Positions 23,114-30,955 of a stretch of 35,830 nt of DNA are shown here, piece after piece. The stretch is taken from IMG/VR virus record IMGVR_UViG_3300018056_000004, positions 1-35,830 of that record; one strand, written 5' to 3'. This DNA is from a virus. The first letter of the stretch is position 1; every line of letters starts with the position of its first letter. The notes beneath the pieces were generated by a model. That model was not told the DNA's origin. It saw nothing but the letters and a program-made list of their open reading frames with translations, and did not search any database. Both the position numbers and the translations under genes were made by a program.

Positions 23114-23811
23114 TGGGCGTCGCCAAGGGACTCGTCACTGCGCTGAGTCGGGGCTTGATCGGATACCAGCAGGGCACGCGGCTCGGTCGCGAAGAGGAAC
23201 GCGCACGCGGGCAGGAAGAGTCGGATCGCGCTGTCCAGGCGCGTCGCCAGATTCTGGAAGAGCGGCTGCTCAACGAACGGCTCACCGATATCTCCAGCAC
23301 ACGGGAAGTGGCGGGCACGAAGCTCCGACAGACGAGTGAGGCGGCGGCCCGGCTGCGCCAAGATCCGCGCTACAAAGCTCTGCACGGCTTGCCGGACGAG
23401 GACTTGGTTGGGGCAGCGGCGGAGGTTGCGACGCATCCCGAGCGGCGGCAGCGCCCCGACGCCACGGGCCGCACTGGCGCGGGCGGCGTCGATGAGCGCG
23501 CGGTCGTCAACATGGCCAACCGCCTGTTCGAGAACGACGAGTACCCGACCTGGGACGAAGCCTACTCGGAAGCGCTCCGGCGGATGCAGTCGGCGGGACG
23601 ACTCCGCGGGCTCGACCCGGGCAAGCAGACACACGACGCACGCCGGCCGATTGACGTGCCCGATACCGTGCGCTCCTATATCGCGGGGCAAAATCGTGGC
23701 CCCACGCGCACGAAGTCGCCAGCGCAGTGGGTGAGCGAAGTGCGCACCGAGCATCCCGACTGGAGTCCTGAGCAGATCGCGGATGAGGCCCGCCGCCGGG
23801 CGGGTCGGTGA
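23113..23811 (+). CDS. Probable internal virion/ejection protein C (232 aa)
   Basis: A short N-terminal helix (GVAKGLVTALSRGLIGYQQG) is followed by highly charged long helices (REEERARGQEESDRAVQARR, RQILEERLLNERLTDISST), then a loop-rich region and a C-terminal helical segment (SPEQIADEARRRAGR). No enzyme motif is visible. It lies in the ejection-protein block, between the Gln/helix-rich protein and the giant protein, and overlaps the latter by GTGA. Structural or ejection role by context. Confidence 0.55.
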   Translation: MGVAKGLVTALSRGLIGYQQGTRLGREEERARGQEESDRAVQARRQILEERLLNERLTDISSTREVAGTKLRQTSEAAARLRQDPRYKALHGLPDEDLVGAAAEVATHPERRQRPDATGRTGAGGVDERAVVNMANRLFENDEYPTWDEAYSEALRRMQSAGRLRGLDPGKQTHDARRPIDVPDTVRSYIAGQNRGPTRTKSPAQWVSEVRTEHPDWSPEQIADEARRRAGR

Positions 23812-26800
23812 GTCCCCTCCAAGACGACGACGATTTTCTCGCTGAGGCCAAGCGCCAAGCGGGGGAGCAGGATGATCCCTTCCTTGTAGAAGCGGAGCGC
23901 CAGCACCGCGGTCTCGGGGCAACCATCAAGCGCTCTGCTCGGGCAACCCTGCGCAACACCATCGCTCTGCTGACGGAAGGCCCGAAGCAGTTCACCGGCG
24001 GGTTGGCCCAGTCGGGCCTCGCCACGCTGCGTGGCGCGGAACGTCTGCTGACGCCCGTCACGCCCAGCGCTGGCGGATTTGGGGCGTTCGCGAGCGAGCC
24101 GCCGCCACCCGACCGGACGATCCAATCGACGCCCGTGCAGCGACTCACCGAAGAGATCCGCGAGACCTATGGCGAGCCGGAGTCTACGCCAGGTACCGTT
24201 GCGCAACTGGCGGGCCGGTTAACGGGTGATGTTGCCCAGTACGCCAGCGGAGCGCGTGCGCTCGGCGCCGTCGGGGCGCTGCCCAAAGGGACGGGCGTCG
24301 GGGCGCGGGTCGCTCGCGGTATCGTCGGCGCTGCGCCGGTGGACGTGGCGCAGTCGGCGGCGGGACCCGAGCAGTCGAGCCTCGGCGCCGTGGCGGAGCT
24401 CGCCGACTCGCCAACGCTGCGGCGGGCTGCACGGTCCACACCGCTCCGGGTCGCGACGGAAGTCGGCATCGGCGGGTTGCTCAACGTTGGGGCCGAGTTG
24501 ATCGGCGACCTGCTGAAACGGGCGCGGGATGTCCAGAAGGCCGCACGCCAAGCGGGGCGCCCTGAAACCATCACCGAAGTAGACGCCTTGGCGAACGAGG
24601 CGCGGGACTTGTCGCTTAAGACGGATCGCACGCCGGAAGATGTGGAGCGCGTCCGGTTGCTCGGCCGACGGATTGAGGAACTGAGTGCCGATGTCCCGGC
24701 CGCCCCCCCTGTGGAAGAATCGGCACTGGCGCGGAGCGCTGAGCCCGAGCCGTTGCCCACGGACATCATCGAGCGGGAGCGTCGGCGCTACCCCGTCACG
24801 GAAGCGAGCAACCTCCGACGTCGGGCGACCGATGTTGCGGGCGATGAGTTTGATCGTGCTGCCCGGGAAATGGCGGCTACGCCACCTTCGGTTACCCCAC
24901 TTGAGCAGTCTCTTGAGATCGGCCCAATGGGTGCCCAACTGCTCCGCGCGATCAAGCGGAACCCGAAAATGACCATTCCAGGCATCTTCGAGGCATTTCG
25001 GCGGCGTGCGCGCGGTGGTGCCGGTCCGACTATGAGCGAAGTGCAGCAGAAGGTCGCCGAGCTTGAATCGCGCGGCCTCATATCCCGCTCGTGGGACGCG
25101 CAGGGCAATCCACGCTATCGTGCCGCCTCGCCTGCCTCCACGGCGCGCGCGCCTGGTGCCCCCGCCGATGAGGCGGCCGTACAGCAAGGGCTCTTCGGGG
25201 AGCGCACACTGGCTGGCCGTGAGCAGACCGAACTGCTGTCCGAGACGGCGGGCGTGCCGACGGCGCGACTCCGGGAGACGAAGATCCAGCCGGACGAAGT
25301 AGCCCGCGTGCGGCGTGAGGGCGCGGAACCGGAAGGCGCGCAACCCATGGCGCTGCCCCTCGGGGAGCGGTCGAAGAAGTTCACGAAGATGGACGATCCC
25401 GGGCTTGAGAGTCGGTACTTCCAGATCCTCGACCGGATGCAGGAGAGTGGTCGGGTGGCGTGGGAAGGCACGACGCCGTGGGTACGCAAGGCGGAGCGCT
25501 CGGCGGATGCTGGCACGAGCGGCGCCGGTCGCGGCTTCGGCGGCTACTCCCGAGAGAAGCCCGTCCTCTCGGGCAACGCGGTGAGTAACAAAGCGGGCCG
25601 CGCCATGGGCCGGATGAAGGACGACTCCCGCATCGCCGCTGAGCTGGAAGCCGAGCTCGCCGCGCGCGGCATCAGTCACGACGACGTACTGGAGCGCTAC
25701 CTCGTTCGCCAGAGCCCGCAGGAGACAGCCGACGAGGCGATAGAACGGGCGGCCATTGAAGCCGAGGGAAAGGGCGAGATGGGGGCCGCGAATCGGCGGC
25801 TCGTGGCCTTGCTCGCTCGGACGGGGTTGGGCGGTACGGCAGGCGGGACCGTCGGTGCACAGATCGGAGGCACGCCGGAAGAGCGCCACCGCAACGCCGT
25901 CATCGCCGCCATCGTCGGCGCTGGCGGTGCCGCCGTCGCGCCTCGGCTGCTGCCCAAGAGCCGTGCAGGCATCACGAGCGCCGTCCCCGACGTCAGTCGC
26001 GCAGCTCGGGGCGCCTTCGCCGAAGGGCCGCAAGCGGCCAAGGCCGCAGCGGGGCCGATCAATCCTGACGACTATGTGAACGTGGCCAAGTTTGCGCTCG
26101 ACCCCGGCGGCGAGAAGCGGCTTCGCAACGAGGTCACGCGCGTCGTGGAGGCGGAAGGCCTGCATCCCAAACAGCGGATCTCGTGGACCGAGACGAAGCG
26201 CATGGCGGCGACCATCGGCCTGCGCCCGCAGGACCTCGTGCAGCGGGAAGCCGCACGGCTCAACGGCGCGGAGATGCTGGCCATTCGCAACATCGTCTCG
26301 ACCAACGTGGATGCGATCGAGGGCATGTCCAAGCGGCTGGGCGATGCCACGCTAACGCCCGAGCTCAGGGAACGCTTCGAGCGCGCCATCTCCGGGCTCG
26401 AAAGCCAGAACGACGCCCTGCTGGGCAAGTTCGTCCAAGCGCGTTCCGCTGCCGGCCGGGACCTGAACAACCTGAAGATCCTCGCCAACCGCACACTGGA
26501 CCCCGTGACGTGGCTGGTGAAGACGCAGCGCCTCACCGGAGACGCGGGGTTCACGCCCGAAGTCCGTACCAACGTCCTGCGGCTGATCCACGAGGGCGAT
26601 CGAGCGGGGCTCGTCCGGTATCTCGCCTCCGTCCGGCAGACGCCCTGGTACGAGAAGATGACCACGCTCTGGAAAGCCGGGCTGCTCACCAACCCCAAGA
26701 CCCACGCCGTCAACATCACGTCGAACACGACGATGGCGATCCTCGAGACGGCGAAGGATAACCCCGCCGTCGTCTTCGACCGACTGATGAGTCTGTGGAC

Positions 26801-28301
26801 CGGGGAGATCACGAAAGCCCCGACCACACTGGCGACGCTCGCGGCCTCGGCCAAAGGCGCGCGGCAGGGCGCACGGGATGCGTGGCAGATCCTCAAGGGT
26901 CAGGGCAGTGCCGACGCGCTCCAGCGCTTCGACATCCCGCGTGAGGTGAACTTTGACAACGCGATCCTGGACACGTACACGAAGACCGTCTTCCGGCTGC
27001 TCGGGGCCGAAGACCGTGTGTTCCGCGGCGCTGCCCTCCAGCGTTCCCTGTCCGAGCAAGCGCGCATCTTGGCCAGTCGGGAAGGGCTGAAAGGCCGCCC
27101 CCGCTCGGCCCGGATCGTGGAGCTCTTGGAGTCGCCGACTGACGAGATGGTCCTGACCGCGATCCGCGATGCGGAAGTGGCGACATTCACCGACGTCACC
27201 GAACTGTCGCGTGGTATCAGCGGGTTCTTCGGCCAGCTCAAGAGTCCCGCCTTCAGGACGGCTGCGGAGTTCGTGCTGCCGTTCAAGCGCACACCGGCGG
27301 CTGTGGCGACGCGGGTCTTCGAGTATTCGCCGTTCGGCTTCGTCGGTGGGGCTGCCGATGCGTGGAAGGTGTTCCGCCAAGCAACCAAAGGGCACACCGT
27401 CACCGCGCTCCAGAAGCGCGCGGCTGAACGGCTGGGCCGCGCCACGACCGGAGCCTCAGCGATCCTCGTCGGCATGTGGCTCTACGAGAAAGGGCTTGCG
27501 ACGGGAGCGGCGCCGTCGTTCAACACGCGCGAACGCGAGCAGTGGCGGACCGAGGGGAAGCAGCCGAACAGCATCCTGATCGGTGGGAAGTGGCGCAACG
27601 TCGGCCGCTTGTCGCCGCTGGGCAACGTCATCGCCTTGGGCGCGAACATGGCCCACGCGCTGGATGCGAACAAAGAGCAGACCGTGGCAGGGCGGTTCGC
27701 CGAACTGGCGGCTGGGACCGTGCGCACCGTGGCGGATCAACCGTTCGTCACGGGCATCCGCCAAGCCACGGAAGCCGTGCTGAGTCCTGAAGAGGCGGCG
27801 GCCGAGTTCGGGACGAATCTCGCCGCCTCCGCCGTGCCGGCTGGTGTTGCCGCCATCGCCAGAACCGTAGACCCGACCATCCGCCGCAGTCAGGGTGTCG
27901 GCCAGCGGATTCAGAGTCGCATCCCCGGGGCGTCGAAGGGCCAGCCCGCCGTGCGTGATGTGTTCGGTAAGGAAGCCACGCGAGAGCCGGGCGTCATCGC
28001 CAACATCTTTGACCCGACGAGTCCTAGCTCCGACCGTCGTGTAGACGACCCGCTGATTCGCGAGATGAGCCGCGTCGGCGCGGCGATCGGGCGACTGAAG
28101 CGGGACAGTGACGAGACGCCAGAAGCGTTCGAGCAGCGGCAGATCACCTACGGTCAACGGTTGCGGACTAGGCTCGAGCGCGTCGTGCGTGGGGAGGTCT
28201 ACCGTCGCGGGGATGCAGAGAAGCAGGCAGAGATGCTCGAGGACGCCGTCACGGATCTGCGTCGCCAGATGTCGCGGCGCCGCCGGAAGCGGAGCGCTTA
28301 A
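23808..28301 (+). CDS. Giant internal virion/ejection protein (1497 aa)
   Basis: The largest gene in the window, starting with GTG 23808 in a GTGA overlap. Features in order are an acidic start (QDDDDFLAEAKRQAGEQDDP), amphipathic and hydrophobic stretches, and a winged-helix-like segment near residues 365-440 (TMSEVQQKVAELESRGLISR followed by WDAQGNPRYR). A Gly/Ala-rich hydrophobic segment lies around 660-720. The signature AGLLTNPKTHAVNITSNT near residue 956 is a pattern typical of large polyvalent virion proteins. A hydrophobic helix (ASAILVGMWLYEKG) is near 1205 and a charged C-terminal tail ends RRQMSRRRRKRSA. No transglycosylase or protease motif was found. By size and position it plays the role of the T7 gp16-like ejected core protein. 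Confidence 0.75.
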   Translation: MSPLQDDDDFLAEAKRQAGEQDDPFLVEAERQHRGLGATIKRSARATLRNTIALLTEGPKQFTGGLAQSGLATLRGAERLLTPVTPSAGGFGAFASEPPPPDRTIQSTPVQRLTEEIRETYGEPESTPGTVAQLAGRLTGDVAQYASGARALGAVGALPKGTGVGARVARGIVGAAPVDVAQSAAGPEQSSLGAVAELADSPTLRRAARSTPLRVATEVGIGGLLNVGAELIGDLLKRARDVQKAARQAGRPETITEVDALANEARDLSLKTDRTPEDVERVRLLGRRIEELSADVPAAPPVEESALARSAEPEPLPTDIIERERRRYPVTEASNLRRRATDVAGDEFDRAAREMAATPPSVTPLEQSLEIGPMGAQLLRAIKRNPKMTIPGIFEAFRRRARGGAGPTMSEVQQKVAELESRGLISRSWDAQGNPRYRAASPASTARAPGAPADEAAVQQGLFGERTLAGREQTELLSETAGVPTARLRETKIQPDEVARVRREGAEPEGAQPMALPLGERSKKFTKMDDPGLESRYFQILDRMQESGRVAWEGTTPWVRKAERSADAGTSGAGRGFGGYSREKPVLSGNAVSNKAGRAMGRMKDDSRIAAELEAELAARGISHDDVLERYLVRQSPQETADEAIERAAIEAEGKGEMGAANRRLVALLARTGLGGTAGGTVGAQIGGTPEERHRNAVIAAIVGAGGAAVAPRLLPKSRAGITSAVPDVSRAARGAFAEGPQAAKAAAGPINPDDYVNVAKFALDPGGEKRLRNEVTRVVEAEGLHPKQRISWTETKRMAATIGLRPQDLVQREAARLNGAEMLAIRNIVSTNVDAIEGMSKRLGDATLTPELRERFERAISGLESQNDALLGKFVQARSAAGRDLNNLKILANRTLDPVTWLVKTQRLTGDAGFTPEVRTNVLRLIHEGDRAGLVRYLASVRQTPWYEKMTTLWKAGLLTNPKTHAVNITSNTTMAILETAKDNPAVVFDRLMSLWTGEITKAPTTLATLAASAKGARQGARDAWQILKGQGSADALQRFDIPREVNFDNAILDTYTKTVFRLLGAEDRVFRGAALQRSLSEQARILASREGLKGRPRSARIVELLESPTDEMVLTAIRDAEVATFTDVTELSRGISGFFGQLKSPAFRTAAEFVLPFKRTPAAVATRVFEYSPFGFVGGAADAWKVFRQATKGHTVTALQKRAAERLGRATTGASAILVGMWLYEKGLATGAAPSFNTREREQWRTEGKQPNSILIGGKWRNVGRLSPLGNVIALGANMAHALDANKEQTVAGRFAELAAGTVRTVADQPFVTGIRQATEAVLSPEEAAAEFGTNLAASAVPAGVAAIARTVDPTIRRSQGVGQRIQSRIPGASKGQPAVRDVFGKEATREPGVIANIFDPTSPSSDRRVDDPLIREMSRVGAAIGRLKRDSDETPEAFEQRQITYGQRLRTRLERVVRGEVYRRGDAEKQAEMLEDAVTDLRRQMSRRRRKRSA

Positions 28302-28485
28302 TCATATGCAACCCCAGCCACAGCGCCCCGACGCCGAGCAGGAACAGGGTCCCGCCCCCGCCGTACAGCGGCCCGCGGCTGTAGTGCCACACCACCAAGG
28401 CCACGAGGCCCAGGCCCAGTGCGCCGACCGCCACGCCGCCCAAGCGCCAGAGCAATATGCGGAGAACCGAATTGGATGCTATCAT
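28249..28485 (-). CDS. Reverse-strand two-helix membrane protein, holin-like (78 aa)
   Basis: From ATG 28485 the protein has two hydrophobic helices (GGVAVGALGLGLVALVVW and GGTLFLLGVGALWLGLHM) joined by a Gly-rich loop (HYSRGPLYGGGG), with a basic N-terminus and a polar tail. An in-frame TTG at 28491 would add two residues. Third codon positions are almost all G or C on this strand, while the + strand frame reads as a Gln/Pro/His-rich antisense product, so I take the reverse gene as real. Its 3' end overlaps the giant protein gene by 53 bases. Two-helix topology next to the lysis genes suggests a holin, antiholin or inner-membrane accessory. No ribosome site is obvious. Confidence 0.55.
   Translation of the reverse strand: MIASNSVLRILLWRLGGVAVGALGLGLVALVVWHYSRGPLYGGGGTLFLLGVGALWLGLHMIKRSASGGAATSGDADP
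28477..28485 (+). promoter_or_regulatory. Extended -10-like element TGCTATCAT before the lysis genes
   Basis: TGCTATCAT matches an extended -10 (TGn plus TATCAT), 45 bases before the forward gene at 28530. It lies opposite the start of the reverse membrane gene. No clear -35 is present. It resembles the element at 21037-21045, which also follows a reverse-strand gene. Function is inferred only. Confidence 0.25.
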
Positions 28486-28529
28486 CGTCAAGGGTACGGG
28501 GCAATCTGGCAGTCCGCTAGGGGGTCTCC

Positions 28530-29003
28530 ATGAAGCTGCTTCCTGGGCCGTTCCTGATCCCGTCGCTCGCGGTTGGCGCCGGGGCGCTGGTCGTCCAAGC
28601 GGCCGTGTCCGCAGGCACGGACTGGCCCGCGATTATCATGGCTCTCGGGGCGCTCATCACGGCGGGCACGGTCGGTTTCGTGCTCGTCTGGAAGGCCATC
28701 AAGGCGGTCGCGACCGAGGTGAAAGCGAACACCGTCATCACGACGCAAACTCGGGACATGGCCGATGGCCGGTTGACGGATGTGACCAAGCAGCTCGCCG
28801 AGAGCCGGGGAAACGTCGAGCGGTTGGTCAATGAAGGCGTCACCAGAGCCTCCCAGGACCTCTTGGCGAAAGCGGAGGCGGCTGGCTACGCCATGGTTAC
28901 GAAGGCTCAGGAGACGGCGGTGGAATTACTGGCCGAGGCGCGGAAAGAAGCGGCGGCGGTGCTGGCGGCGGCGGCCGAGCGCGATCCCCCACGGCGCCGC
29001 TAA
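28530..29003 (+). CDS. Membrane-anchored coiled-coil protein of the lysis region (157 aa)
   Basis: Two N-terminal hydrophobic helices (FLIPSLAVGAGALVVQAAVS and IIMALGALITAGTVGFVLVW) precede a cytoplasmic-type charged region with coiled-coil character (RLTDVTKQLAESRGNVERLV, LLAEARKEAAAVLAAAAERD). The ATG follows a TAGGGGG ribosome site. Two helices plus a charged tail fit a class II holin or a holin-like membrane protein, but the long coiled coil is unusual for a simple holin. It lies directly before the endolysin gene. Confidence 0.6.
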   Translation: MKLLPGPFLIPSLAVGAGALVVQAAVSAGTDWPAIIMALGALITAGTVGFVLVWKAIKAVATEVKANTVITTQTRDMADGRLTDVTKQLAESRGNVERLVNEGVTRASQDLLAKAEAAGYAMVTKAQETAVELLAEARKEAAAVLAAAAERDPPRRR

Positions 29004-29023
29004 CTCAACATGGGAGCGGATCG

Positions 29024-29467
29024 ATGACACCAACCTCCTTGCGAGATGCCGCGTTTTTCGTCTGGGAGTCATTCCTCAACCAGCCCTACCGTTGGGGCGG
29101 GGATGATCCGCTGGAGGGCGTGGATTGCTCGGGCCTGGTGCTCGAAGGCTTGAAGGCAGTGGGCCTCGTGCCCCGAGAATTCGACACGACTGCGGACGGC
29201 TTGCTCACCCAGACCTTCAAGGACGCGCCCCGGGTGACGAACCCCGCCGAGCTCCGCCGCGGAATGCTGGTGTTCTGGGGCTCGCTGATTCGGCACGTCG
29301 AAATCGTCTGGGCGGTGTTCCCTGATCGCGTGCTGACGATCGGTGCCAGCGGCGGAGGGAGCGCGACGGTAGACCGTGCGGCTGCGGTCAAGGCGAACGC
29401 CTACGTGAAGATTCGCCGTGTGAGTCCCAATTGGGTGGCCGCGGTGTACCCGTTCCCCGATGAGTGA
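29024..29467 (+). CDS. NlpC/P60-family endolysin (147 aa)
   Basis: The protein matches the NlpC/P60 cysteine peptidase pattern. There is YRWGGDDPLEGVDCSGLVLE with catalytic Cys35, a second block LRRGMLVFWGSLIRHVEIVW with His91, and a third polar region after ASGGGSATVDRAA. Such enzymes cleave peptide bonds in the peptidoglycan stem. With no signal peptide, it needs a holin to reach the cell wall. It is surrounded by membrane protein genes, so it is the probable endolysin; a virion-associated peptidase is the alternative. The ATG 29024 follows a GGGAGCGG-type ribosome site. Confidence 0.85.
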   Translation: MTPTSLRDAAFFVWESFLNQPYRWGGDDPLEGVDCSGLVLEGLKAVGLVPREFDTTADGLLTQTFKDAPRVTNPAELRRGMLVFWGSLIRHVEIVWAVFPDRVLTIGASGGGSATVDRAAAVKANAYVKIRRVSPNWVAAVYPFPDE

Positions 29468-29645
29468 ACGGACCGCGGTTGGCAATCCGTTGCTGGTGGT
29501 CAAGGAGCATCTGCCTGCGCACGTCGCGGAGTTGCGGGAGAAGCGCGACAAGCTCGTCGCCCAGATTCGGGAGTTGAACTATCAGATCGCGGAAGCGGAG
29601 ACGCTGATGCAGGTCGCTCCCGTGCCAGAGCCGGAGGTCACCTGA
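29460..29645 (+). CDS. Small coiled-coil protein of the lysis region (61 aa)
   Basis: A short protein that overlaps the endolysin gene by 8 bases. Residues about 15-50 form a continuous charged helix with heptad-like Leu, Val and Ile spacing (HLPAHVAELREKRDKLVAQI followed by RELNYQIAEAETLM). The tail is Pro/Glu-rich. There is no membrane helix or Cys. It may bind or regulate a neighbouring lysis protein; no function is recognised. Confidence 0.55.
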   Translation: MSERTAVGNPLLVVKEHLPAHVAELREKRDKLVAQIRELNYQIAEAETLMQVAPVPEPEVT

Positions 29646-29664
29646 AACCCACACTGGAGGTTCT

Positions 29665-29865
29665 ATGACGTTCTTTAAGACGCTGATGCGGACCCTCGCC
29701 GCGGCTGGTGCGGCGGCGCTGTTGATCCTGATCCCGCAGCTCATCGCCGTGTTCCAAGGCCCGGCGCCGTCAGATATCTCGCCCGTGGTCTGGGGCATCG
29801 TGGGGACGGTGGCCGTGTTCATCCTCAATCTCGTAGTCGGCAAGATTCCGAAGCCCGCCGCGTGA
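29665..29865 (+). CDS. Holin candidate, two transmembrane helices (66 aa)
   Basis: A small hydrophobic protein with a basic N-terminus (MTFFKTLMR), a first helix (TLAAAGAAALLILIPQLIAV), a short polar turn with FQGPAPSDISP, a second helix (VVWGIVGTVAVFILNLVVGK) and a short tail. Size, topology and position just after an NlpC/P60 endolysin are those of a class II holin, which opens the inner membrane for the endolysin. GGAGG lies six bases before the ATG. Confidence 0.7.
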   Translation: MTFFKTLMRTLAAAGAAALLILIPQLIAVFQGPAPSDISPVVWGIVGTVAVFILNLVVGKIPKPAA

Positions 29866-29895
29866 AGCGCGTCTGAAGGTACGGCTTTGGGGGCC

Positions 29896-30063
29896 ATGAA
29901 GAGCCGGGGCGGGACCCAACGGGCCGAGCTGCTGCGCATCCGCGCCGATCGCCTGGCGCGCCGGCTCTGGCCGGGGCTTGTGCAACCGCCGGCGACGTGC
30001 GGCAGTATGCGTGCGCTCGTTCCCACGCCGCCCATCGGGCCGAGACGGCGGAAGGCACGGTGA
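29896..30063 (+). CDS. Small basic protein (55 aa) overlapping the spanin-like gene
   Basis: ATG 29896 follows a GGGGG ribosome site. The frame encodes an Arg-rich peptide with a helical first part (TQRAELLRIRADRLARRLW) and a Pro-rich tail ending PIGPRRRKAR, with one Cys. Its TGA overlaps the next GTG start, so translational coupling is likely. No motif is recognised. It is not an obvious outer-membrane lipoprotein spanin, since there is no lipobox. Confidence 0.45.
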   Translation: MKSRGGTQRAELLRIRADRLARRLWPGLVQPPATCGSMRALVPTPPIGPRRRKAR

Positions 30064-30590
30064 AGGTGCGCCTCCGTGTGCCCATCGTGGCCCTGCTCGT
30101 CGCGGCGCTCGCGCTGTACCTGTTCGCCCAGTGGCAGCAGCGGCAGGCGACAGAGGACCGCACCATCATCCAGGCGGCGCACAACGCCCTGTCGGCGGGG
30201 AAAGCGTACCGGGTGCGACAGGACAGCCTCCGCAAACGCGCCGAGCGGGCCGTGGTCACTGTCCGGGTGCGGGATACGGTGATCATCCGGCTCGACGCCC
30301 GGTTGGCTCGCGATACCAGCGCGCGGGATAGCGTCCAGACGCTGCTCCTCAAGGCGGATACGCTCACCGCCCAGCGGGACTCGCTCCGCACCGCTGTCCG
30401 GCTTCTGACGGTGCGGGCGGAACGCGCCGAGCTGCGGGTGGCCGATCTGGAGCGCCACCTCGCCACGACGCTCACGGTAGCGGAGTGCCGTCTCTTGGGG
30501 GCGCGCTGGCTTCCCAGGTGCCCGAGTCGGACGGTGGCGTTCGTGGTGGGCGTGACCGCCACCACGGCCGTTGTAGTCGTCGCGCAGTAA
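30060..30590 (+). CDS. Spanin-like (Rz-type) membrane coiled-coil protein (176 aa)
   Basis: GTG 30060 overlaps the previous stop. One N-terminal helix (VPIVALLVAALALYLFAQW) anchors a long charged coiled-coil region (RQDSLRKRAERAVVTVRVRD, ADTLTAQRDSLRTAVRLLTV, RAERAELRVADLERHLA). A Cys pair (VAECRLLGARWLPRCPSR) and a second hydrophobic stretch (TVAFVVGVTATTAVVVVAQ) end the protein. Membrane anchor plus periplasmic coiled coil at the end of a lysis cassette is the layout of an inner-membrane spanin subunit. The C-terminal hydrophobic stretch is atypical for classic Rz, so a unimolecular or divergent form is possible. Confidence 0.6.
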   Translation: MKVRLRVPIVALLVAALALYLFAQWQQRQATEDRTIIQAAHNALSAGKAYRVRQDSLRKRAERAVVTVRVRDTVIIRLDARLARDTSARDSVQTLLLKADTLTAQRDSLRTAVRLLTVRAERAELRVADLERHLATTLTVAECRLLGARWLPRCPSRTVAFVVGVTATTAVVVVAQ

Positions 30591-30625
30591 GTTCGAACTG
30601 GACGCTTTCCTCCGGAGGACTACCC

Positions 30626-30955
30626 GTGCTCGGAACGTTCGTCGTTATCGCCCCCATTCCGTTCCTGAAGGCAGACATTGGTGACCATCTTGTCGTGCGA
30701 CCGGAGGATGAGTGCGTGGATGTGGTGAAGCACTACAGTTTGCGGGACGCCCTGCCCTTCGTGGGGGATGCGCGGTTTACGAGCCCTTGCTTCGACGGCG
30801 CCGGGCCGATGCCTCTTTCGCTCGTTCCACCCGGGACACTGCGTCAGAACTCTCCCGTGCCCCTTTCGCTCCATCGGCCTGTTGCTTCTCCCAGCGCGTC
30901 CGCAGGTCCCGCAGGAGCACGTCCAGCTCGTCTAAGACGACGCGCCCGCCAGTAA
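30626..30955 (+). CDS. Small hypothetical protein running into the antisense repressor (109 aa)
   Basis: GTG 30626 has a strong GGAGG seven bases upstream. The first about 50 residues look like a genuine compact protein (GTFVVIAPIPFLKADIGDHL, RPEDECVDVVKHYSLRDALP). From about residue 51 the frame lies opposite the 3' half of the repressor gene and becomes Pro/Arg/Ala-rich (PVPLSLHRPVASPSASAGPA), like an antisense shadow. It may be a real gene whose 3' end was replaced by insertion of the repressor cassette, or a real but long overlap. Function unknown. Confidence 0.4.
   Translation: MLGTFVVIAPIPFLKADIGDHLVVRPEDECVDVVKHYSLRDALPFVGDARFTSPCFDGAGPMPLSLVPPGTLRQNSPVPLSLHRPVASPSASAGPAGARPARLRRRARQ

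Noticed and set aside
24219-26165. 648-residue reverse-strand ORF
   Set aside because: It lies wholly within the giant ejection protein gene on the other strand and reads as Arg/His/Gly-rich noise without motifs.
28108-28533. 141-residue + strand ORF ending in a Gln/Pro/His-rich region
   Set aside because: The region is better explained by the reverse-strand two-helix membrane protein; the forward product looks like an antisense translation of hydrophobic codons.
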